Shown here piece by piece: positions 41,550 to 50,058 of a stretch of DNA of 64,000 bases (within the stretch, counting starts at the first letter, position 1; each line of letters starts with the position of its first letter). The translations under genes were made by a program, and so were the position numbers. The DNA is from Actinobacteria bacterium OV320 (GTDB lineage Bacteria; Actinomycetota; Actinomycetes; Streptomycetales; Streptomycetaceae). The stretch covers positions 372,001 through 436,000 of the forward strand of contig LJCX01000024.1 of assembly GCA_001298545.1 (NCBI GenBank), in the 5' to 3' direction. The notes under the pieces are model-generated. The model was given only the letters and a program-made list of their open reading frames with translations. It was not told the DNA's origin and did not search any database.

Positions 41550-42842
41550 ATGATCGAAGCAGTCGGCCTGACCAAGCGCTACGGCGACAAGACCGCTGTG
41601 TACAACCTTTCCTTCCAGGTACGGCCCGGCGCCGTCACCGGCTTCCTCGGGCCGAACGGCTCGGGCAAGTCGACCACCATGCGGATGATCCTGGGACTGG
41701 ACAACCCCACCTCCGGGACGGTGACGATCGGCGGCTACCCGTACCGCAAACTGCCGAACGCCGCCCGCCAGGTGGGTGCGCTGCTGGACGCCAAGGCGGT
41801 GCACGGCGGCCGGCATGCCCGCAACCACCTGCTGAGCCTGGCCCAGCTGTCCGGCATCCCGGCCCGGCGGGTCGACGAGGTACTCGGCGTGGTCGGCCTC
41901 CAGGACGTGGCACGCAAGCGCTCCAAGGGCTTCTCCCTGGGCATGGGCCAGCGGCTCGGCATCGCGGCCGCGCTGCTCGGCGACCCGCAGGTGCTGCTCT
42001 TCGACGAGCCGGTCAACGGCCTCGACCCCGAGGGCATCCTCTGGGTCCGCAATCTGATGAAGTCGCTGGCCGCCGAGGGCCGCACGGTGTTCGTCTCCTC
42101 CCACCTCATGAGCGAGATGGCGGTGACCGCCGATCACCTGATCGTGATCGGGCGCGGGCAGCTGCTCTCCGACATGAGCGTGACGGACTTCATCTCGGCC
42201 AACTCCGCCGACTTCGCGCGGGTCCGCACCCCGCACACCGAACCCCAGCTGCGCGAGAAGCTGGCCTCCGCGCTCACCGAGGCGGGCGGCCATGTGCTGC
42301 CCGAGCAGGACGGCGCGCTGCGGGTGACCGGACTGGCGCTGCCCCGCATCAGCGACATCGCCCACGAGAGCGACGTACGTCTGTGGGAGCTGTCGCCGCA
42401 CCAGGCCTCGCTGGAAGAGGCGTACATGCGGATGACGCAGGGTGCCGTCGACTACCGGTCCACCATCGACCAGAAGGCCGGTCTCCAGCAGCAGCTCGCG
42501 CCCGGCGCGCAGCCGCCCATGCCGGTGCCGGGCCAGGGCCAGCCGGGCTGGTACGCCCCGCCGCCCCCGCAGCATCCCGGATACGCGCCGCCGCAGCAGC
42601 CGGTCCAGGCGCCCCCGGGGGCCTCCTACGGGGCGTACGGCGCGCCCGGGGCCCCCGCCCCGGCACCCGGCCCGAACGGGGCCAACCCGTACGCGCAGGC
42701 GCCCGCACAGGCTCCGGCCCAGCCGGCCCCCGCGTCGCCGCCCGCGCCCGCCCCGGTGGCCGCCCCGGCCGAACCGGCTCCGGCCGCTCCCGCCGCTCCC
42801 GCCCCCGACGCCGCCCCGACCAAGTCCGAGGACGCCCGATGA
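41550..42842 (+). CDS. ABC transporter ATP-binding protein (module 2) with Pro/Ala-rich tail
   Basis: A 430-residue ABC-2-type ATPase. The first 310 residues parallel module 1 closely: MIEAVGLTKRYGDKTAVYNL at the start, Walker A GPNGSGKST (34-42), FSLGMGQRLGIAAAL, VLLFDEPVNGLD and FVSSHLMSEM. Unlike module 1 it then has about 115 residues that are mostly Pro, Ala, Gly and Gln (about 315-430), probably disordered. GTG 41541 is an alternative start. Tandem placement and similarity point to duplication with later addition of the tail. Confidence 0.92.
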   Translation: MIEAVGLTKRYGDKTAVYNLSFQVRPGAVTGFLGPNGSGKSTTMRMILGLDNPTSGTVTIGGYPYRKLPNAARQVGALLDAKAVHGGRHARNHLLSLAQLSGIPARRVDEVLGVVGLQDVARKRSKGFSLGMGQRLGIAAALLGDPQVLLFDEPVNGLDPEGILWVRNLMKSLAAEGRTVFVSSHLMSEMAVTADHLIVIGRGQLLSDMSVTDFISANSADFARVRTPHTEPQLREKLASALTEAGGHVLPEQDGALRVTGLALPRISDIAHESDVRLWELSPHQASLEEAYMRMTQGAVDYRSTIDQKAGLQQQLAPGAQPPMPVPGQGQPGWYAPPPPQHPGYAPPQQPVQAPPGASYGAYGAPGAPAPAPGPNGANPYAQAPAQAPAQPAPASPPAPAPVAAPAEPAPAAPAAPAPDAAPTKSEDAR

Positions 42843-43720
42843 GCACCCCGCAGCACCCGTCGCCGCAGGCCGCGCCCGCCTGGCAGGGGGCGCCCGGTCC
42901 CGCGTACGCCGCGGCCGGCCCCGCCTACACCTCGCCGATCCCGATCGTGCGCACGCACCTCGGGCACGCCATCGCCTCGGAGTGGACGAAGATCCGCTCG
43001 GTGCGCTCCACGATGTGGACGCTGGGCGTGTTCGTGCTGCTCGTCATCGGCATCGGACTGCTGGCCGGCGCGGTCGTCGCCGCGAACGCGACGGAGGGCG
43101 ACCTGGCGGGCGACACCGCCCTGTCGTTCGGCTTCTTCGGGCTGCTCCTGGGCAGCATGTGCGTGATCACGCTCGGCGTGCTGACCACGGCCTCGGAGTA
43201 CGGCACCGGCATGATCCGCACGACGATGGTGGCCTGCCCCTCGCGCGGCCGGGTGCTCGCCGCGAAGGCGGTCGTGTTCTTCGCCGTCGCGTTCGTCGTG
43301 ACGCTCGTGTCCTCGGGCTTCGTCGCCATGGTGGACGTGGGCATGCTGGGCGACGCCCGGCAGCCGACCGGCTCGGAGTGGCTGAAGGCCACCTTCGGCG
43401 TGTCCCTCTACATCGCGCTGCTCGGGCTGATCTCGCTGGCCGTCGGCTCGATCATCCGGCACTCGGCAGGCGCCATCACCATCATGATCGGCGTCCTGCT
43501 GGCCCCGCTGGTCATCGCGATCTTCATGTTCTCGTCCTCGCTGGAGGACCTGCGCCAGGCCCTGTTCGAGTACTCGATCCCGAACCAGCTGAGCGTCTTC
43601 TACTCGTCCTCGCTCAGCGACAGCGGGCCGAGCGGCTGGGATCCGCTGTGGATCGCGCTCGGCGTGACCGCCGTCGTGCTCGGCGGCGCCTTCGCCCTGC
43701 TGGAGAAGCGCGACGTCTGA
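42839..43720 (+). CDS. ABC transporter permease (module 2)
   Basis: A 293-residue ABC-2-type permease with a Pro/Ala-rich N-terminal extension (about 40 residues, resembling the tail of the partner ATPase), then HAIASEWTKIRSVRSTMW and about six helices. SEYGTGMIRTTMVACPSRGRVLAAK matches the module 1 hallmark. Its ATG overlaps the ATPase stop (ATGA, 42839-42842), so subunits are made together. Substrate unknown; the two Pro-rich ends could contact each other. Confidence 0.9.
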   Translation: MSTPQHPSPQAAPAWQGAPGPAYAAAGPAYTSPIPIVRTHLGHAIASEWTKIRSVRSTMWTLGVFVLLVIGIGLLAGAVVAANATEGDLAGDTALSFGFFGLLLGSMCVITLGVLTTASEYGTGMIRTTMVACPSRGRVLAAKAVVFFAVAFVVTLVSSGFVAMVDVGMLGDARQPTGSEWLKATFGVSLYIALLGLISLAVGSIIRHSAGAITIMIGVLLAPLVIAIFMFSSSLEDLRQALFEYSIPNQLSVFYSSSLSDSGPSGWDPLWIALGVTAVVLGGAFALLEKRDV

Positions 43721-43740
43721 CGGCCGACGACGTACGGCCG

Positions 43741-43775
43741 ACGGCTGACGGCTGACGGCTGACGGCTGACGGCTG
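43741..43775. repeat. 7-bp tandem repeat at a convergent junction
   Basis: ACGGCTG occurs five times exactly (43741-43775), preceded by degenerate units. It fills the 55-bp gap between the ABC permease stop and the stop codon (43776-43778) of the convergent gene. Confidence 0.9.
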
Positions 43776-44108
43776 CTAGAACTTCGGCGCGTTACGTGAC
43801 CGCCGCACCCCCGGGGTGCGGCGGTCACGTGCGTTCCAGCACGCCTTGTGCCAGTGCCGGCGGTCGTCGACGCCCGCGTGCTCGGGCCAGACGACGACAT
43901 GCGGCACACCGTCGGGGATCAGCTGGTCGCAGCCCGGGCACCGGTACGCCTTGCCCTGGGCGCTCGCGCCGGCCACGTGCCGCACACTCCACTGCTCGCC
44001 CTGCCAGCTCTCCCCCGACTGCCAGCCGCCGTAGCGGCTCGCGCGGTCGTCCTCGGCACTCTGGCCGGAGGAGCCCTCACCCTTGGGGCGGTTGCGACGC
44101 GGGGACAC
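43776..44108 (-). CDS. Small zinc-ribbon-like protein of unknown function
   Basis: A 110-residue basic, polar protein. The first half is low complexity (Arg, Ser, Gly). The second half holds a possible metal site: CPGCDQLIPDGVPHVVVWPEH followed by RRHWHKACW, i.e. CxxC, a His and the HWHKACW end (about residues 56-91). I do not recognise a named family; older databases call similar proteins ATP/GTP-binding, without support here. GTG 44108 has GAGG six nt upstream; a GTG at 44120 is the alternative. It is divergent from an LLM oxidoreductase gene. Confidence 0.7.
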   Translation of the reverse strand: MSPRRNRPKGEGSSGQSAEDDRASRYGGWQSGESWQGEQWSVRHVAGASAQGKAYRCPGCDQLIPDGVPHVVVWPEHAGVDDRRHWHKACWNARDRRTPGVRRSRNAPKF

Positions 44109-44330
44109 GGGACACCTCACGGGGCTATACAGGGACCAGGATTGCCGTCCAGCCTACGCGGCGTGCGCGCGGGTACCCGTAGGGCAGCGATCCCCACAAG
44201 TCGCCCTCCCGGACGTCCCATTCTCCAGACAATCCGCAAATCTCTCCGCCAGGCCGTGACCTCGGCACGTGTCAGACGGTTATGCCGGGTGGGGGAGCTC
44301 CGTGTCGGAGCCAAGGAAGCAGGAAAGTCC

Positions 44331-45359
44331 ATGCGCGTTGGAAGTTTCGTGTTGGGAGCCCAGTTCCCCGGCCAGGGTCAGGGAGAGGCGCTGCACCGCG
44401 CGGTCCGCTCGGCCGAGGTGGCCGAGGAGGCGGGCCTCGACTCGGTCTGGCTGGCCGAGCACCACTTCGTGCCGTACGGCACGTGCCCGTCGGCGGTCAC
44501 GCTCGCCGCCCTTCTGCTGGGCCGCACCCGCCGCATCCGGGTGGGCACGGCGGTCAGCGTACTGCCCACCGTCCACCCCGTCGCCCTGGGCGAGCAGGCC
44601 GCGCTGCTGCACGTGACGAGCGGCGGCCGCTTCTCGCTGGGCGTGGGGCGCGGCGGCCCGTGGGTCGACCTGGAGGTGTTCGGCGCGGGCCTGGAGGCGT
44701 ACGAGCAGGGGTTCCCGGAATCACTCGATCTGCTGGTGCGCTGGCTGCGCGACCCCTCGGTGGGGGCCGACGGCGAGCGGTTCCGCTTCCGCGAAGTCCC
44801 CGTCGTCCCCAGGCCGTCGGAGGCACTGACGGACGCGTCGGGCCCGGAGGTCGTCGTCGCGTGCACCTCGCCGGCGAGCGTACGGCTGGCCGCCGAGCGC
44901 GGACTGCCGATGCTCCTCGGCATGCACGTGGGGGACGAGGAGAAGGCCGAGATGGTCGCCGCGTGGCGGCAGTACGCGCGCGCGGCCGGGCGGTCCGGGG
45001 ACGAGATCCGGGGCGCGGCGCATGTCTCGGCGGGCGTCTGCCAGATCGCGGACCGGCGCACGGACGCGGTGGAGACCCTGGTGAAGGCGATGCCGGGCTG
45101 GCTGCGGCAGGGGCTCGACGCGCATGTGACGGTGGACGGCCGGGCCCGCTCCATGCGGGACCCGGTGGCATACACCGAACTGCTCTGCGGGCTGCACCCG
45201 GTGGGCACCCCGCGGCTGTGCGTCGACCGTCTCGCGGCGACCGGCGAGCGGACCGGCATCTCGCGTTTCGCCCTGCTGGTCGAGGGTTCCGGAGACCTGG
45301 CGGCCACCGAGGAGAACGTACGGCGGCTGGGCTCGGAGGTGCTCCCCCACCTCCGGTGA
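44331..45359 (+). CDS. LLM-class flavin-dependent oxidoreductase
   Basis: A 342-residue luciferase-like TIM-barrel protein. Typical features are DSVWLAEHHFVPYGTCPSA near the start, RIRVGTAVSVLPTVHPVALGEQAA, GGRFSLGVGRGG and the C-terminal VGTPRLCVDRLAATGE. Members use FMN or F420 to oxidise small organic substrates; which cofactor applies cannot be told here. ATG 44331 has GGAAAG upstream. It is not in an operon and ends at a hairpin shared with the convergent gene. Confidence 0.88.
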   Translation: MRVGSFVLGAQFPGQGQGEALHRAVRSAEVAEEAGLDSVWLAEHHFVPYGTCPSAVTLAALLLGRTRRIRVGTAVSVLPTVHPVALGEQAALLHVTSGGRFSLGVGRGGPWVDLEVFGAGLEAYEQGFPESLDLLVRWLRDPSVGADGERFRFREVPVVPRPSEALTDASGPEVVVACTSPASVRLAAERGLPMLLGMHVGDEEKAEMVAAWRQYARAAGRSGDEIRGAAHVSAGVCQIADRRTDAVETLVKAMPGWLRQGLDAHVTVDGRARSMRDPVAYTELLCGLHPVGTPRLCVDRLAATGERTGISRFALLVEGSGDLAATEENVRRLGSEVLPHLR

Positions 45360-45379
45360 ACAGCCCAGCCGACCGAGAG

Positions 45380-45428
45380 GCTTGCCGCTCCCGTACTGAT
45401 GGAACCTCCCGCGTCAGGAGCGGCAAGC
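45380..45428. terminator. Shared hairpin between LLM and SCO5389-type genes
   Basis: GCTTGCCGCTCC (45380-45391) pairs with GGAGCGGCAAGC (45417-45428): a perfect 12-bp stem with a 25-nt loop in the 83-bp gap between convergent genes. Confidence 0.65.
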
Positions 45429-45442
45429 AACAGGCTCACGTG

Positions 45443-45835
45443 TCAGCAGTCCCGGAATTCCGGGGACTGGTTCAGCACCTGGCTGCGGACCGAGGTGAAT
45501 CGGGCGAGCTTCTCGTCGACAGCCGGCTCCAACGGGAACACCGCCACCCGGTGGCAGTTCTGGAAGGCCAGCCGCACACCGAAGTGCCGCTGCAGCGCGC
45601 CGCGTATGGCGTCACTCGCGAGCGCGCGCAGCAACTGCCCGCGTGCCTGCTCGTCCGGCGGGGGCGTCTGGTTGTCGGCGAAGTCTCCGCCGTCCACCTT
45701 CAGCTGGGCCACCAGGGAGCTGACCATCTCCCATGCGTAGGGCAGGGAGGTCCGGACGCAGTCGACGAATTCTGCTTCGTCGACCTCGCCTCGCTCGGCC
45801 TGTTCGAGTAGGGCCGGTGAGACGTCGAGCGACAT
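45443..45835 (-). CDS. SCO5389-type conserved protein
   Basis: A 130-residue mostly helical, acidic protein: MSLDVSPALLEQAERGEVDEAEF, then CVRTSLPYAWEMVSSLVAQL and SDAIRGALQRHFGVRLAFQNCHRVAVF. Streptomycete proteins of this type are small and uncharacterised; I recognise it by context next to nucS. Three Cys residues, including one near the C-terminus, are spaced irregularly. It diverges from nucS by 264 bp. No function can be given. Confidence 0.75.
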   Translation of the reverse strand: MSLDVSPALLEQAERGEVDEAEFVDCVRTSLPYAWEMVSSLVAQLKVDGGDFADNQTPPPDEQARGQLLRALASDAIRGALQRHFGVRLAFQNCHRVAVFPLEPAVDEKLARFTSVRSQVLNQSPEFRDC

Positions 45836-46085
45836 GGGTACTCCTCTCGCACCCCCGGAACATCAGGGGTTGCCGGACAGGGAAAGGGAGTTCGCATGCC
45901 GAAACACCGCACACGCTGAGTACACGCATCGCGACCTCCCGTTCACTACGGTAGGCAACGGACCGTGACCGCACCAGGAGAATGGGCACATAGGGAACTC
46001 CAAGTAGGCACACAATCGGCCACTGTCGAGCTGTTGCCGAACGATGGGTTACCAGGGCGAATCGCGTGCCCGGTGGGGCGTCGGA

Positions 46086-46091
46086 TAGCGT
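46086..46091 (+). promoter_or_regulatory. -10 box close to the nucS start
   Basis: TAGCGT ends 8 nt before the ATG at 46100, which would give a leader of at most two bases. Confidence 0.4.
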
Positions 46092-46099
46092 TGCGGACC

Positions 46100-46771
46100 A
46101 TGCGTCTCGTCATCGCCCGGTGCTCCGTGGACTACGCCGGCCGGCTCACCGCCCACCTCCCCTCCGCGCCCCGTCTCATCCTGGTGAAGGCGGACGGCAG
46201 CGTCTCGATCCACGCGGACGACCGGGCCTACAAGCCCCTGAACTGGATGTCGCCGCCCTGCACGCTGAAGGAGGGCGCGGGCGACGAGGAAGGCGTCTGG
46301 ACCGTCGTCAACAAGGGCGGAGAGAAGCTCATCATCACGATGGAGGAGATCCTCCACGATTCTTCGCACGAACTCGGCGTCGATCCCGGCCTGATCAAGG
46401 ACGGCGTGGAAGCACACCTTCAGGAGCTGCTCGCCGACCGCATCGAGACCCTCGGTGAGGGCTACACCCTCATCCGCCGCGAGTACATGACCGCCATCGG
46501 CCCGGTCGACATCCTGTGCCGGGACGCGGAGGGACAGACCGTCGCGGTGGAGATCAAGCGACGCGGCGAGATCGACGGCGTCGAGCAACTCACCCGCTAT
46601 CTGGAGCTGTTGAACCGCGACCCGCACCTCGCCCCGGTGCGTGGTGTCTTCGCGGCCCAGGAGATCAAGCCCCAGGCCCGCGTGCTCGCCACCGACCGCG
46701 GCATCGGCTGCCAGGTCCTGGACTACAACGCGATGCGGGGCATCGAGGACGACAAGCTGCGGCTGTTCTGA
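46100..46771 (+). CDS. nucS: Endonuclease NucS/EndoMS
   Basis: A 223-residue mismatch-specific endonuclease. The N-terminal beta-rich domain (about 1-110) is followed by a PD-(D/E)xK catalytic domain with GPVDILC (Asp137) and VAVEIKRR (Glu151, Lys153). The extreme C-terminus DDKLRLF resembles the clamp-binding peptide by which NucS contacts the sliding clamp. In actinobacteria lacking MutS/MutL, NucS cuts both strands at G:T, G:G and T:T mismatches and keeps mutation rates low. The start ATG 46100 begins the conserved [12 protein letters not shown]; longer in-frame readings upstream are not conserved-looking. It ends at a strong shared terminator. Confidence 0.95.
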   Translation: MRLVIARCSVDYAGRLTAHLPSAPRLILVKADGSVSIHADDRAYKPLNWMSPPCTLKEGAGDEEGVWTVVNKGGEKLIITMEEILHDSSHELGVDPGLIKDGVEAHLQELLADRIETLGEGYTLIRREYMTAIGPVDILCRDAEGQTVAVEIKRRGEIDGVEQLTRYLELLNRDPHLAPVRGVFAAQEIKPQARVLATDRGIGCQVLDYNAMRGIEDDKLRLF

Positions 46772-46789
46772 CCCACCCGTCCGTACGAA

Positions 46790-46827
46790 GAGAAGGCCGG
46801 GTTCCTGGAGAGGAACCCGGCCTTCTC
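46790..46827. terminator. Bidirectional terminator between nucS and the STAND-like gene
   Basis: A perfect 17-bp stem (46790-46806 with 46811-46827) around GGAG lies between the two convergent stop codons at 46771 and 46842. Confidence 0.92.
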
Positions 46828-46841
46828 ATGTGCTTCGAGGC

Positions 46842-49343
46842 TCAGATCACCGAGTCCGACGAGGAGGGCGTGCTGTCCGCCCTGCTCGGCGACACCGGGG
46901 CACTGGAGGTGGTACCGCTGGCCGAGGTCCCGGTGGACGGGTCTCCGGTGGGGGTTCCGCCGGTCGGGTCGGGGGTCCCGGTCGGAGGCGTCGTGCTCGG
47001 CGAGCTGGACGCACTCGGCGACGTCGACGGTGACGCCGAGGGCTTCGGACTCGTGCTCGACGACGGCTTCGAGGTCGGCGTCGAGGACGACCCACCGCTC
47101 CCCGACCCGTGTGAGCTGCTCGCCTCCGACGACGGCTCCGCCTCCCCGGTGGGGGACGGGTCGTCCGAGGTGCCCATCGTTCCGTCCGGGCCCGGGTCCG
47201 TCGGCCTGCTGGTCGCCTCGCCCGTGTCGGCGGAACCGCTGTCGTCGCCGGGGGTGTCGGAGTCCAGGCCGCCGTCGTCCAGGCCGGTACTGGCGGACGG
47301 GTTGACGCCGACCCGGTCGGAGGGGTCGTTTGCGTCGTTGTTGGAGGTCGCGCCGAGCGTCACGACCGTGCCGAGGACGGCGACGAGCAGCGCGCCCGCG
47401 CCGGCCGCGACCAGGTTGCGCTTGGCCAGGCTCTTCAGGCCGCCCCGGTTGTGACGGACCGGCGGGCCGGCGGGCTCACGGCGGGCGACGACGGTCTCGG
47501 CCTCCGGCGGGTAGGTCGGAAGCACCGCCTGGATGCCGCGGGGCGGGGACGCCGACTCCTCGTGGCGGGCGTCGGGCACCTCCTCGCCGGCCGTCGCCGC
47601 CGCGAGGCCGGGTACGTCCCCGGAGCGGTCGGTGATCAGGGCGAGGGCGCGGCGGCCGGCGACGGTCCCGCGCTTGTCGGTGATCGCCCCGCGCAGGGCG
47701 AGGGAGGCCTCCAGCTCGGAGCGGGCCCGGTCGAGGTCTCCGCCGCAGAGGGCGAGGACGCCCATTTCGTGGTGGAAGTAGGCCCGGTCGGCGGACTCCC
47801 CGGCGAGCCGGGCGGCCTCGGCGCCCTCGTGCAGGCTGCTCTCCCAGGCGCTCCAGCGCAGGCCGGCGGCGAAGGCGGGCGCGGCGGTGCGGGCGAGCTG
47901 GACGGCGGTGGACTCCTCGTCCTCGCCGGTTCGGGTCGTCGTGGGGACGATCACGACGAGGGCGGCGAGGACCGCGTCGGCCTCCGCGCAGACCCGCTCG
48001 GGTGTGACCGAGGGGTGTCCGGACCACCAGGCGTAGTGCTGGGCGGCGGAGAGGGCGCGGGTCTCGACGTCGTCGGCGTATCCGGCGGCCTCGAGCTGGG
48101 TCTGGACGCCGGCGGCGAGCCGGTAGCGGGTGCCGACCGGGGAGACGAGTCCGCAGGCGGCCAGTTCACCGAGGGCGGCGTCGGCGTGGGTGTCACCGAC
48201 CAGGGCGGGCAGGTGCGCCTGGTGCGGGACCTCACCGTCCAGGGCGACGGCGAAGCGCAGCGTCGCGCGGGCGGAGGCGCTGAGGCGGGCGGCGAGCAGC
48301 GGCGCGGGCGCGGCGGCCTCGCCGAGCGAGGGCAGGGGTATCTCCTCGGCCTCGCCGGCTCCGGCGAGACCGTCGACGGGGTCGGCGAGCGGCCGGGCGT
48401 CCTCGAAGACACCGAACACGTCGACCGCGTCGGCGCCGGCCCGCAGTTGGTCGCGCTGCGAGAGCAGGGCGCCGGCCTGGACGAACCGCAGCGGCAGGCC
48501 CTCGGACTCGAACCACAGGTCGCCGGCCCAGTTGGCCTCCTCCTCGGTGAGGACGCGGCCGACGGCGTGCTCGATCACCTCGACGCCGCCCGCGCGGTCC
48601 AGTCCGGTGAGGACGACCTCCTCGACGGCGGACTCCGCGGAGGGCAGCGGGGTGTCGGGGGTCGCGCCGAGCAGGAAGGCGCACTCGGGCGTCGCGTCCA
48701 GGAGTTCGTCGAGGGCGGCGCCGCCGAGGTCGAGGTCGTCGACCACGACGACCGCGCCGATCTCGCGGACCAGGGCACTCAGGTCGTCGCTCTCGGGGCG
48801 GTACCGGGGAGCGTCGTAGACGGCGTGGAAGAGGTCGTGCAGGAGGTCGGCCGAGGTGCGGCGGAAGCCGGTGAGGCGGACGACGCCGTCGGGGGCGAGG
48901 TCCTCGCAGTCCTCGGCGACGAGGTCGAGCAGGCTGGTGCGGCCGGAGCCGGGCGGGCCGGTGAGGCGGACGGAGCGGCCGCGGGCCAGCAGGCGGACGA
49001 GCTGTTCGCGTTCGTCCTGGCGGCCCAGCAGCGGCTGGGCGGGCCGGGCGGTTCCGGCGGGGGCCGGCGGCCGGGCGGCGCGCTCGGCCTCGGCACGCTG
49101 CTCCGGAGTGCGCTTGGCGGGGCGCTCCGGTATGTCGGTGGGCGGGCAGAGTTCTATCTCGCTGCCGTCGACCGGATTGACCGTGAGCAGGTGTTCGCCC
49201 GCGACGAGCCGCACGGTGCGGGCCAGGGCCGGCGTGTGCTGGCCGAAGTCGGGGGTGAGGGGGTCCCTGGACGGGCGCGGGCGCGGCGTGCCGCCGTCGT
49301 CGTCCTGGCCGTACTCCTCGGGTCCCCGGGTGTTCGGGTCCAT
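46842..49343 (-). CDS. Membrane-anchored STAND-like ATPase with mucin-like tail
   Basis: An 833-residue protein of unusual build. A polar N-terminus includes a region like RTVRLVAGEHLLTVNPVDGSEI, then an AAA/STAND-type NTPase module: Walker A GPPGSGRTS (about 129-137), with Arg in place of the usual Lys, and Walker B AVVVVDDLDL (about 197-206). A helical winged-helix/TPR-like region follows (about 340-590). Near residue 655 is one transmembrane helix (LVAAGAGALLVAVLGTVVTLGA), after which about 165 residues are Ser/Thr/Pro/Gly/Asp rich and would lie outside the cell. So a cytoplasmic ATPase with an extracellular stalk. ATG 49343 has a G-run upstream; the GTG at 49400 is less likely. Function unknown. 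Confidence 0.8.
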   Translation of the reverse strand: MDPNTRGPEEYGQDDDGGTPRPRPSRDPLTPDFGQHTPALARTVRLVAGEHLLTVNPVDGSEIELCPPTDIPERPAKRTPEQRAEAERAARPPAPAGTARPAQPLLGRQDEREQLVRLLARGRSVRLTGPPGSGRTSLLDLVAEDCEDLAPDGVVRLTGFRRTSADLLHDLFHAVYDAPRYRPESDDLSALVREIGAVVVVDDLDLGGAALDELLDATPECAFLLGATPDTPLPSAESAVEEVVLTGLDRAGGVEVIEHAVGRVLTEEEANWAGDLWFESEGLPLRFVQAGALLSQRDQLRAGADAVDVFGVFEDARPLADPVDGLAGAGEAEEIPLPSLGEAAAPAPLLAARLSASARATLRFAVALDGEVPHQAHLPALVGDTHADAALGELAACGLVSPVGTRYRLAAGVQTQLEAAGYADDVETRALSAAQHYAWWSGHPSVTPERVCAEADAVLAALVVIVPTTTRTGEDEESTAVQLARTAAPAFAAGLRWSAWESSLHEGAEAARLAGESADRAYFHHEMGVLALCGGDLDRARSELEASLALRGAITDKRGTVAGRRALALITDRSGDVPGLAAATAGEEVPDARHEESASPPRGIQAVLPTYPPEAETVVARREPAGPPVRHNRGGLKSLAKRNLVAAGAGALLVAVLGTVVTLGATSNNDANDPSDRVGVNPSASTGLDDGGLDSDTPGDDSGSADTGEATSRPTDPGPDGTMGTSDDPSPTGEAEPSSEASSSHGSGSGGSSSTPTSKPSSSTSPKPSASPSTSPSASSSPSTTPPTGTPDPTGGTPTGDPSTGTSASGTTSSAPVSPSRADSTPSSSDSVI

Positions 49344-49580
49344 AGGTTCAAGCCCCCCAAAAGCGTCGTGTGGCGGTAGCCCCTCCCGGCCTTGCTGCAC
49401 ACTGCGCTGTCGCTTCTGGTCCGGTGCCCGCTCGAGGGCTGAGAGCGGCGGGCAGACGAACCGTAAACCTTCGCACAGTATCTACGACAGCCCGGGGTGC
49501 CGGGCCGCCCGAAGCGTCACAGTCTCGTGAGGATTGCGCCCGTCGCATGTTTTCCGCCGCAGGCCACGCCCCCTCGGGGA

Positions 49581-49904
49581 TCAGACCCGGGGCAGGGACT
49601 CCACGCCGATACCGCCCTCGATCGCGAGGATCCGGTGCAGTCGGGTGGCCACCAGCAGGCGTTGCATCTGCGGAGGCACCCCGCGCAGCACCAGGCGTCG
49701 GCCGCACCGGCCGGCCCGCCGGTGGACGCCCATGATGACGCCGAGTCCGGTGGCGTCCCAGGAGTCCAGCTCGGACAGGTCGAGCACCAGGTCGCCGACT
49801 CCGTCGTCCACGGCCGTGTGCAGAGCCGTACGGGCATCCGCCGCGCTGCGAACGTCGAGACGACCCCCGACGACCAGCTCTACGTGGTCGCCCCTGATGT
49901 GCAT
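49581..49904 (-). CDS. STAS-domain anti-sigma factor antagonist-like protein
   Basis: A 107-residue stand-alone STAS domain: VELVVGGRLDVRSAADARTAL, the conserved VLDLSELDSWDATGLGVIMGVHR and LVLRGVPPQMQRLL. The phosphorylation position, Ser in SpoIIAA/RsbV (DSSG), is Thr52 here in DATG. Proteins of this sort bind an anti-sigma kinase and release a sigma factor. No anti-sigma or sigma gene is nearby, so it works in trans if at all. ATG 49904 is clear; upstream lies a 425-bp gap with a gene relic. Confidence 0.88.
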   Translation of the reverse strand: MHIRGDHVELVVGGRLDVRSAADARTALHTAVDDGVGDLVLDLSELDSWDATGLGVIMGVHRRAGRCGRRLVLRGVPPQMQRLLVATRLHRILAIEGGIGVESLPRV

Positions 49905-50058
49905 AGCGCTCCCCTAAGCGTGCGTCTCGTGCTCCGCGGTGGTGGTGTCCGGTGTTGCATCCTCTGACTGCGGGAAGCGGTCGGAGGTTGCCGTCTGTGA
50001 GCGAACCGATACCGAATTCACTCGCAGGGGTGAGGCCCATGGGGCCTGTGCGGTTTCG

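Noticed and set aside
47451..49379. 642-codon plus-strand frame opposite the STAND-like gene
   Set aside because: Gly/Val/Glu-rich shadow; the minus strand carries Walker motifs and a membrane helix.
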